Positions 7,135-12,214 of a DNA stretch of 12,214 nucleotides are shown piece after piece. Source of the DNA: CAZJJK01 sp964546285 (GTDB lineage Bacteria > Spirochaetota > Spirochaetia > Treponematales > Breznakiellaceae). The position numbers and the translations under genes were made by a program. How positions within the stretch are numbered: position 1 is the stretch's first letter; each line of letters opens with the position of its first letter. The DNA is taken from positions 1-12,214 of the forward strand of contig CAZJJK010000103.1 in assembly GCA_964546285.1 (NCBI GenBank), given 5' to 3'. The notes below the pieces were generated by a model that did no database searches, was not told where the DNA came from, and saw only the letters and a list, made by a program, of their open reading frames with translations.

Positions 7135-7151
7135 AAGGAGGTCTTCAGTTG
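7135..7151 (+). promoter_or_regulatory. Ribosome binding site fixing a TTG start for the ATPase gene
   Basis: AAGGAGG (7135-7141) precedes an in-frame TTG (7149-7151) by 7 nt. The in-frame ATG at 7062 has no ribosome site and would add 29 residues with no family resemblance. The TTG start gives 500 aa, the length I recall for E. coli YtfR. Confidence 0.8.
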
Positions 7152-8651
7152 CGGTCGGACAAGGTGCTTGAGATGCGGGGTATCTGCAAAACATTTCCGG
7201 GCGTCAGGGCTTTGCATAACGTGGACTTCGCGCTCCGAAAGGGCGAGATCCATGCCCTAATGGGCGAGAACGGCGCGGGCAAATCCACGTTAGTGAAGGT
7301 TATGACCGGGGTTTACGAAAAAGACGCCGGCCAGGTTATTATTGATGGAAAACCGATCCACTTTAGGTCGCCGCAGGAAGCGCAAAACAGCGGAATTGGT
7401 ACAGTCTATCAGGAAATAACGCTATGCCCCAATCTGACCGTGGCGGAGAATATGTTTATCGGCCGCGGGCGATATACCTTCATCCAATGGAAGCGGATGA
7501 ACGAGAGGGCGACAAAACTACTTGATTCCCTCGGAATTCCAGTAAGTCCAACCGAGCAGCTTTCCAGCTGTTCTCTCGCGGTTCAACAGATGATCGCCAT
7601 CGCCCGCGCGATCGATATGGACTGCAAGCTTCTTATCCTTGACGAACCGACGTCCTCCCTTGACGAAGACGAAGTAAAAAAACTTTTCAAGCTCATGCGC
7701 GATCTGAAAGCTAGAGGCGTGGGGATTGTTTTTATAACCCACTTTCTGGACCAGGTGTATGAAATCAGCGACAGGATTACCGTTCTCCGCAATGGAGTGT
7801 TGATAGGCGAATACGAAGCGTCCGCGCTTCCCCAATTTGAACTGGTTTCCAAGATGATGGGCAAAGCGTTGGAAGATGTCGAGAAAATGAAGAAAAATGA
7901 GGTGACCGCGTACGGCGGCCGTATGCCCGTCTTTGAGGCGGCTGGGCTTTCCAGCGCCGCGGGCGTAAAACCTTTTAATTTCAGGATACGAAAAGGCGAG
8001 GTAAACGGGTTCACCGGTTTGCTCGGTTCCGGGCGGAGCGAGAGCGTTCGGGCAATTTACGCCGCGGACAAAGTGACCGGCGGCGACATTAAAATGAATG
8101 GGAAGGAAGTAAAAATTACTGAACCGATACACGCGATGAAGTTGGGAATAGGGTATCTCCCTGAGGATCGCAAGGGAGACGGAATTATCGCGGAACTTTC
8201 GGTACGCGACAACATCATTCTAGCCCTGCAAGTCATGAAAGGCTTCTTTAAGCCCTTTTCGCGGAAACAGGCTGAAGCTTTCGCCGATGAGTACATAAAA
8301 CGGCTCTCTATCAAGACTCCTTCCATCAATACGCCGATTAAGGCTCTTTCCGGCGGTAACCAGCAAAAGGTCATTCTAGCCCGTTGGCTGCTTACTCATC
8401 CTGAGTACCTGATTCTGGATGAACCCACAAGGGGAATCGATGTTGGAACCAAGGTGGAAATTCAAAAACTAGTGCTCAAGCTCGCTTCCGAAGGAGTCAG
8501 CGTGACCTTCATATCTTCGGAGATAGAGGAAATGCTTCGAACTTGCTCTAGGTTAATCATCATGAAGGATCGTCAAATCGTCGGAGAGCTATCCGGTGCT
8601 AATTTTACGCAGAGCGATGTCATGCACGTGATAGCGCGAGGGGGAATGTGA
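7149..8651 (+). CDS. ytfR: Sugar ABC importer ATPase, two fused nucleotide-binding domains (YtfR-like)
   Basis: This cytoplasmic ATPase of the AraG/RbsA/YtfR class powers the importer. Domain 1: Walker A GENGAGKST (39-47), Q-loop YQE (87-89), YtfR-type signature region SLAVQQM (142-148), Walker B LLILDEP (161-167), switch H198. THFLDQVYEISDRITVLRNG (197-216) is nearly the E. coli YtfR sequence. Domain 2: a Walker A lacking the lysine (GLLGSGRSE, 290-298), signature LSGGNQQ (400-406), Walker B LILDEP (421-426), and ISSE instead of the switch histidine. The degenerate second Walker A is normal for this family, so one site is expected to do most hydrolysis. The TTG start is set by AAGGAGG. The next gene begins 2 nt after the stop, so the two are probably co-translated. 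The symbol rests on sequence resemblance and gene order; the substrate is inferred. Confidence 0.94.
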   Translation: MRSDKVLEMRGICKTFPGVRALHNVDFALRKGEIHALMGENGAGKSTLVKVMTGVYEKDAGQVIIDGKPIHFRSPQEAQNSGIGTVYQEITLCPNLTVAENMFIGRGRYTFIQWKRMNERATKLLDSLGIPVSPTEQLSSCSLAVQQMIAIARAIDMDCKLLILDEPTSSLDEDEVKKLFKLMRDLKARGVGIVFITHFLDQVYEISDRITVLRNGVLIGEYEASALPQFELVSKMMGKALEDVEKMKKNEVTAYGGRMPVFEAAGLSSAAGVKPFNFRIRKGEVNGFTGLLGSGRSESVRAIYAADKVTGGDIKMNGKEVKITEPIHAMKLGIGYLPEDRKGDGIIAELSVRDNIILALQVMKGFFKPFSRKQAEAFADEYIKRLSIKTPSINTPIKALSGGNQQKVILARWLLTHPEYLILDEPTRGIDVGTKVEIQKLVLKLASEGVSVTFISSEIEEMLRTCSRLIIMKDRQIVGELSGANFTQSDVMHVIARGGM

Positions 8652-8653
8652 GT

Positions 8654-9757
8654 ATGGTCAGGGCTAAAGCGCGCGGATCGCATCTGTTTCTCCCCCTTTC
8701 GGTTCTGGCGCTCCTTATTGTGATAAATCTGATAAAGGGCGCCGACTACTTTAGCATAAGCGTGATAAACGGAGCCTTGTACGGGAATATACCGAATATC
8801 CTGTTCGGCGCTTCTGAGTTGGTTATTCTGGCTATAGGCATGACCTTGGTCACCGCTTCCTCGCGCGGTCAGGATATAAGCGTGGGTGTGGCCGCCGCCA
8901 TTACTTCCGCCGTTTTCGTGCGTTTCCTCCTGAATACCGGCGATATCACCTGGTTGACCATCGTAGTGGGTTTCTTTATTAGCTGTGTAGTCGGAATCAT
9001 CATTGGGGCCTTCAATGGGTCCCTTGTCTCGATATTCAAGGTTCAGCCGATGGTGGCGACGCTCATCCTGTTCACGGCGGGCAGATCCATCGCCTTTATG
9101 ATTGACGGTAAGCTGTCTCCCGTATTGGCGAACGAGCTGACAAGCCAAATCGGTGGCGTCATACCGGGAGTGCCGATACAAACCCCGATAATCCTGACCG
9201 CCGTCTTTATCACGCTGGTCGGGCTCTTCCTAAAGATTACAAATCTTAGACTTTATACGGAATCAGTAGGGATCAACGAAAAAGCGGCGCGTCTGAACGG
9301 TATTGACCCGTCAAAGATTAAATTTTTGACCTATATGATACTTGGAGTCTGTACCGCGGTCGCTGGTTTTATCGCGGTTACAAAGGCGGGGCGCCATGAC
9401 AGCGTCAATCTGCTTAAGTTTGTAGAGATGGACGCGATCCTCGCCGTCGCCATAGGCGGAAACGCGCTTTCTGGCGGCAAGTTCAGCATCTCGGGTTCTA
9501 TCATCGGAGCGTATACTATAGAGGTCCTGAACCGGACCCTGCTCCGGCTGGAAATAGGTACCGAGACGATTAAGGCTTTCAAGGCTGTTTTCATCATCAT
9601 ACTCATGGTTGTCGCGTCGCCTGTGGTCAGGGAGTATGCGGCGAAAGCCCTAAAACGGCTGCGGGCTTGGGCTGGCAGCGGCCCATCGGCAGAGACTGGC
9701 GCGTCAAACGCCGCGGCTCTTTCAACCCCGGACTCTCCCGTGAAGAAGGAGGTGTAG
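8654..9757 (+). CDS. ytfT: Sugar ABC importer permease, first of two (YtfT-like)
   Basis: This inner-membrane permease of the BPD_transp_2/RbsC family (367 aa) has about eight to ten hydrophobic segments. Motifs include GMTLVTA-SSRGQDISVG early, KVQPMVATLILFTAGRSIA mid-protein, SVGINEKAARLNGID in the cytoplasmic loop that contacts the ATPase, and EMDAILAVAIGGNALSGGKF near the end; these align well with E. coli YtfT. The usual GGID of the first motif reads RGQD here. The ATG at 8654 is preferred: GAGGGGGA ends at 8645, 8 nt upstream. The GTG at 8648, which overlaps the ATPase stop, would leave only 2 nt. The last 40 or so residues are a polar, alanine/serine-rich cytoplasmic tail not needed for the fold. 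It is expected to pair with the next permease as a heterodimer. Confidence 0.93.
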   Translation: MVRAKARGSHLFLPLSVLALLIVINLIKGADYFSISVINGALYGNIPNILFGASELVILAIGMTLVTASSRGQDISVGVAAAITSAVFVRFLLNTGDITWLTIVVGFFISCVVGIIIGAFNGSLVSIFKVQPMVATLILFTAGRSIAFMIDGKLSPVLANELTSQIGGVIPGVPIQTPIILTAVFITLVGLFLKITNLRLYTESVGINEKAARLNGIDPSKIKFLTYMILGVCTAVAGFIAVTKAGRHDSVNLLKFVEMDAILAVAIGGNALSGGKFSISGSIIGAYTIEVLNRTLLRLEIGTETIKAFKAVFIIILMVVASPVVREYAAKALKRLRAWAGSGPSAETGASNAAALSTPDSPVKKEV

Positions 9758-9758
9758 G

Positions 9759-10847
9759 GTGCGATCACTACCAGCCGCTAAACCGAAAAACGCGCTATCT
9801 AATTCGGATCTTCTGTTCATCATCGCGGGGCTTATCTTCATATTGATGTATGGATTCGCCATTCTGCGTTTCCCGGGCAGTTTTCTGCAGTTTCAGACCT
9901 TCTTTGACCTGTTCAGCCTGAACGCCCCGCTCATCATCCTGACGCTGGGCATGAGCATCGTAATGATCGGAGGCGGCATCGATATTTCCGTAGGAGCGCT
10001 TACCGGTCTGGTAACCATGTGTTGCGCCGTCTTGCTGGAATCTGGAATGGGGAGCGTCGGAGGCGCCATACTTCTGGCCTTGGGTATTGGAATCGCTTTC
10101 GGTATTCTACAGGGCTATCTTATTTCCTATCTTGAGATACAGCCCTTTATCATAACGCTGGCGGGGATGTTCCTGGCGAATGGCCTTTTAACGACGATTC
10201 ATAAAGATCCACTCAACGTAACGCTACCGTCCTTCGTTGCCTTACGTGATTTTGAGCTGGTGATTCCTTGGTTGGGAACGAGGAACAGGCTGGGCAATTT
10301 CATTCCGCTTGAAATTAAACTAGGCGCGGTGGTCGTTTTAGTTCTTATTATCCTGCTTGTTGTCCTGATGAAGTGGACGCGTTTCGGGCGTAATCTCTAC
10401 GCCGTTGGCGGCAATAGCCAGAGCGCTCTACTGCTCGGTATCAACGTAAAACGGACAAAATTCTATTCATATTTGCTCTGCGGCTTGCTTTCCGGTATCG
10501 CGGGCTTCGTGTACATCATGACGACGGGAGCCGGCAATGTCGGAAACGCGGCGGGCTTTGAAATGAAAGCGATAGCCGGGTCTATAATAGGCGGTACGAT
10601 GCTTACTGGCGGCGTCGGCAACCTGTTTGGTTCGCCGGTAGGCGCGTTGACCCTTCTGACGATCAACGAATTGATCCGCGCGGCTGGCGTCAACTCCAAT
10701 TACCAAGCCATAGTAAGCGGGCTTTTACTCTATATTTTCATCGTGCTGCAAAGCGTCGTTGTGTGGCTGCGCGGCAGCGGAAAATTCAGATTGGCCTTAG
10801 CTCCCGGGCTACGGCTCCCAAAAAAAGAGGGCGAGAACAAGGGCTAG
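9759..10847 (+). CDS. yjfF: Sugar ABC importer permease, second of two (YjfF-like)
   Basis: This second BPD_transp_2 permease (362 aa) forms the channel with the YtfT-like subunit. Recognisable parts are GMSIVMIGGGIDISVG with the intact GGID motif, IQPFIITLAGMFLANGL, WTRFGRNLYAVGGNSQSA-LLGI (ATPase-facing loop), and EMKAIAGSIIGGTMLTGGVG with a last membrane segment GLLLYIFIVLQ. These resemble E. coli YjfF more than the preceding permease. Translation starts at GTG (9759), 1 nt after the upstream stop, with AAGGAGG (9746-9752) 6 nt before it. Two different permeases plus one double ATPase is the YtfQRT-YjfF arrangement; RbsABC has a single permease. It is the last gene of the importer operon, followed by a terminator-like hairpin. 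Confidence 0.93.
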   Translation: MRSLPAAKPKNALSNSDLLFIIAGLIFILMYGFAILRFPGSFLQFQTFFDLFSLNAPLIILTLGMSIVMIGGGIDISVGALTGLVTMCCAVLLESGMGSVGGAILLALGIGIAFGILQGYLISYLEIQPFIITLAGMFLANGLLTTIHKDPLNVTLPSFVALRDFELVIPWLGTRNRLGNFIPLEIKLGAVVVLVLIILLVVLMKWTRFGRNLYAVGGNSQSALLLGINVKRTKFYSYLLCGLLSGIAGFVYIMTTGAGNVGNAAGFEMKAIAGSIIGGTMLTGGVGNLFGSPVGALTLLTINELIRAAGVNSNYQAIVSGLLLYIFIVLQSVVVWLRGSGKFRLALAPGLRLPKKEGENKG

Positions 10848-10860
10848 AACGAAGGGGACT

Positions 10861-10909
10861 TTCGGCGGGGGAGAGAAGGCCTGGTCAGGCGGTCTGTCCC
10901 CGCGCCGAA
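10861..10909 (+). terminator. GC-rich branched hairpin after the importer operon
   Basis: TTCGGCG+GGGGA (10861-10872) pairs with TCCCC+GCGCCGAA (10897-10909) over 12 bp with one bulged G at 10902. A small GCCT/AGGC stem (10879-10890) can form inside. It starts 13 nt after the permease stop. No T run follows (GCCTTCCTTGA), so it may act as a Rho-assisted terminator or a 3'-end stabiliser. Confidence 0.45.
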
Positions 10910-10935
10910 GCCTTCCTTGACAAGCGGAGGGAAGC

Positions 10936-10977
10936 CGCGTATGCTTATGTAACCATACGGTTACATAAGCATACGCG
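10936..10977. repeat. Perfect 19-4-19 palindrome upstream of the lipoprotein gene
   Basis: Left arm CGCGTATGCTTATGTAACC (10936-10954), spacer ATAC, and a perfectly complementary right arm (10959-10977). No T run follows on either strand, so it is not a standard terminator. It lies directly upstream of a TATTAT box and of the lipoprotein gene. The core GTAACC-ATAC-GGTTAC has the look of a repressor operator; a TetR-like gene lies two genes to the right. A small palindromic repeat element is the alternative. Confidence 0.85.
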
Positions 10978-10981
10978 CTCG

Positions 10982-10987
10982 TATTAT
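10982..10987 (+). promoter_or_regulatory. Candidate -10 box for the lipoprotein gene
   Basis: TATTAT matches the -10 consensus at five of six positions and would start a short message about 25 nt before the ATG at 11020, leaving room for the ribosome site CAGGGGG (11006-11012). The corresponding -35 region falls inside the palindrome's right arm and is poor, so any binding there would compete with polymerase. Confidence 0.35.
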
Positions 10988-11019
10988 GAGAATATGGGCG
11001 CGGAACAGGGGGCACTTCC

Positions 11020-11736
11020 ATGAAAGCCAGACAGATTTGTTGGCGCTATGGCCTCTTATTGGCGCAGGCGCTAAGTCTTTTGGTTGCTTGCTCTTCGTCT
11101 CGTTTCCCCTATTCGGTACAACGGACCGATGGCGACATCGTTGTTGAATTAGTGACCGGCCCAAACTGGATACATGATTTTCCTTTATTTGGCCCCATCA
11201 GCAAACCAAATCGGCCCACTTTCGCGCTGTGGATCAGCGATGAGGCGGGCCGCTATATCGATACCATCTTCGTGACGGCTAAAATGGCTAGGGGCGCCTG
11301 GTCTTTCGCCGATGATGAGCGTCCTGAGGCTCTTCCGCTTTGGTCAAGCGTGAAGGGTCGGCCGGTCCCCGATGCCCTTTCTGGCGCCACCCCAAAAGGC
11401 GCTTCCTCCTATCAGATCAATCCTAAAACCCTGCCGGACCGATTCATAGTATGGCTTGAGATCAATCATTCAGTGGATTACAACGAGAGCTACCCGGAGG
11501 GCGTCGAAGATCCGGCCGATCCCCGCTATTCCGGAGGCCGAGGAGGAAGCGGACAGCCCGCCTTGGTGTATCGCGCCCAGGTAGAGCCCGCCAAACAGAG
11601 CTCCTCTCTTGTGGAATTGACTCTTTTCGGTCATAGCGACGCGGGGGGCTTGGGCGGAGGCGCTCTGTCCGTCGATCTTTCCGGCCTTGACAGCGCCCTT
11701 CATATTCTCAAGAAGGCCGTTGTCCATATTCGTTAG
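11020..11736 (+). CDS. Predicted lipoprotein of unknown function, perhaps DUF2271-like
   Basis: This 238-residue exported protein starts at an ATG with CAGGGGG 7 nt upstream. A short signal peptide ends in the lipobox LVAC (C24), followed by SSS, so the mature protein should be membrane-anchored. The body is soluble and looks beta-rich: RPTFALWISDEAGRYIDTIF (65-84), DALSGATPKG (118-127), FIVWLEINHSVDYNESY (142-158), a glycine-rich turn (172-178), QPALVYRAQVE (179-189) and FGHSDAGG (203-210). The segment of tryptophan, acidic residues and GRYI, plus SGATPKG, recalls DUF2271 periplasmic proteins, but that is from memory and tentative. I see no catalytic motif. Its 3' end overlaps the convergent TetR-like gene by 29 bp. 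A palindrome and a -10 box upstream suggest its own repressible promoter, separate from the importer operon. Confidence 0.85.
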   Translation: MKARQICWRYGLLLAQALSLLVACSSSRFPYSVQRTDGDIVVELVTGPNWIHDFPLFGPISKPNRPTFALWISDEAGRYIDTIFVTAKMARGAWSFADDERPEALPLWSSVKGRPVPDALSGATPKGASSYQINPKTLPDRFIVWLEINHSVDYNESYPEGVEDPADPRYSGGRGGSGQPALVYRAQVEPAKQSSSLVELTLFGHSDAGGLGGGALSVDLSGLDSALHILKKAVVHIR

Positions 11737-12214
11737 GCGGCGTTCCGCTTAGGAGCCCAGTGATAGCGCCAAAGATACGCTCCCAGCCTTCTTCGCTTTG
11801 GATATCGATGCCGTTGTACATCTTGACGCCGCGCGCGCGCAGGCTAAGATAGTAAATTCCGGCGGAGATCAGGGCAAGCAGCGCTTCCAAATCCAAAGTC
11901 TTCGCCGCTGTCTCCGGCTGGTTTTTAGCCAGAAGGTCCCTCAGCCAGTCCGTGGTCCGTAGCCCCTGCCGTTCCCGCGAGCGCGCGAAGGCTTGGGTCA
12001 ACTCATTTTCCTGTTGAAGTTCCTGGATCATCAGACGCTGGGTCAGCTCATCTTCGCTGACCGCTCTCTGGAAATCGGCTAAGAGCCGGTGCAGCAAACC
12101 TTCCATGTCCGCGTGATTGGCCCAGTCCGTCGTACCCGCTCGAAGCGTCGCTGTCTTTGTGAAATCCACCGCTTCCGCGGCGGCTTCAAAGAGTCCGGAC
12201 AAGCCGCCAAAATA
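11708..12214 (-). CDS. TetR-like transcriptional regulator, N-terminus cut off by the window edge
   Basis: The open frame runs to the right edge, giving 168 residues without a start. It opens YFGG-LSGLFEAAAEAV, which resembles the end of a TetR DNA-binding domain (YFGSKEGLF-type) entering helix 4, so the helix-turn-helix itself lies outside the window. The rest is alpha-helical ligand domain: LLHRLLADFQRAV, an acidic-glutamine helix, TDWLRDLLAKNQPE, and LDLEALLALISAGIYYLSLRA, the last fitting the dimerisation helices of the family. A TTG at 12202 could be a start, but the upstream residues match the family and argue against it. It converges with the lipoprotein gene and overlaps its last 29 bp. 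By position it could repress that gene through the palindrome at 10936-10977; that is inference. Confidence 0.7.
   Translation of the reverse strand, partial: YFGGLSGLFEAAAEAVDFTKTATLRAGTTDWANHADMEGLLHRLLADFQRAVSEDELTQRLMIQELQQENELTQAFARSRERQGLRTTDWLRDLLAKNQPETAAKTLDLEALLALISAGIYYLSLRARGVKMYNGIDIQSEEGWERIFGAITGLLSGTPPNEYGQRPS

Noticed and set aside
7062..7148. ATG at 7062 as the start of the ATPase gene
   Set aside because: There is no ribosome site, the extra 29 residues resemble nothing in the family, and the TTG at 7149 has AAGGAGG at good spacing and gives the expected 500 aa.
7900..8320. Degenerate Walker A in the second half of the ATPase as a sign of inactivation
   Set aside because: Loss of the lysine in the second nucleotide-binding domain is usual in AraG/RbsA/YtfR ATPases.
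8860..8895. RGQD in place of GGID in the first permease as a broken motif
   Set aside because: Comparable variants with QDISVG occur in related sugar permeases as I recall, and the rest of the protein is intact.
10763..11023. Small open frames on both strands across 10763-11023
   Set aside because: They overlap the permease end or the palindrome. Similar peptides on both strands come from the palindrome itself, and no ribosome site supports them.
1..12214. CRISPR array, insertion sequence, tRNA or rRNA
   Set aside because: I saw no regularly spaced direct repeats, transposase motifs, or tRNA/rRNA signatures on either strand.

Overview
The window (about 50% G+C by eye) looks like a chromosomal segment from a spirochaete, possibly a Treponema-like gut species. 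The main hint is the transporter's binding protein, whose signal peptide ends in an ATGAQEA-type junction common in spirochaetal binding proteins. The many lipoproteins and the YesM/YesN-type regulators fit but are not diagnostic. This assignment is an inference.

Layout: (1) 3-1484, plus strand: the 3' part of recQ, a DNA repair helicase, cut by the left edge. (2) 5644 down to 1542, minus strand: a tight three-gene sensory operon of a lipoprotein sugar-binding protein, a YesM/LytS-type histidine kinase and a YesN/AraC-type response regulator. (3) 5645-5975: a 331-bp divergent control region with candidate promoters in both directions and several inverted repeats. (4) 5976-10847, plus strand: a four-gene sugar ABC importer (binding protein, double ATPase, two permeases) in the same order as E. 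coli ytfQ-ytfR-ytfT-yjfF, the galactofuranose importer. A strong hairpin separates the binding-protein gene from the ATPase gene. (5) 10848-11019: a structured intergenic stretch with a terminator-like hairpin and a perfect 19-4-19 palindrome. (6) 11020-11736, plus strand: an uncharacterised lipoprotein, convergent and overlapping with (7) 11708-12214, minus strand: the C-terminal part of a TetR-like regulator cut by the right edge.

How it may work together: the centre of the window reads as a self-contained sugar-sensing and uptake locus. The lipoprotein binding protein probably does not serve transport, because the importer has its own soluble binding protein. It more likely loads the sugar and signals to the kinase, which phosphorylates the AraC-type regulator, which in turn activates the divergent importer operon. 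This parallels the XylFII-LytS-YesN xylose sensor of clostridia, but with YtfQ-like (furanose-type) binding-protein sequence. The ligand is not proven by the sequence. The right-hand lipoprotein/TetR pair is a separate unit whose palindrome and -10 box suggest a repressor-controlled promoter.
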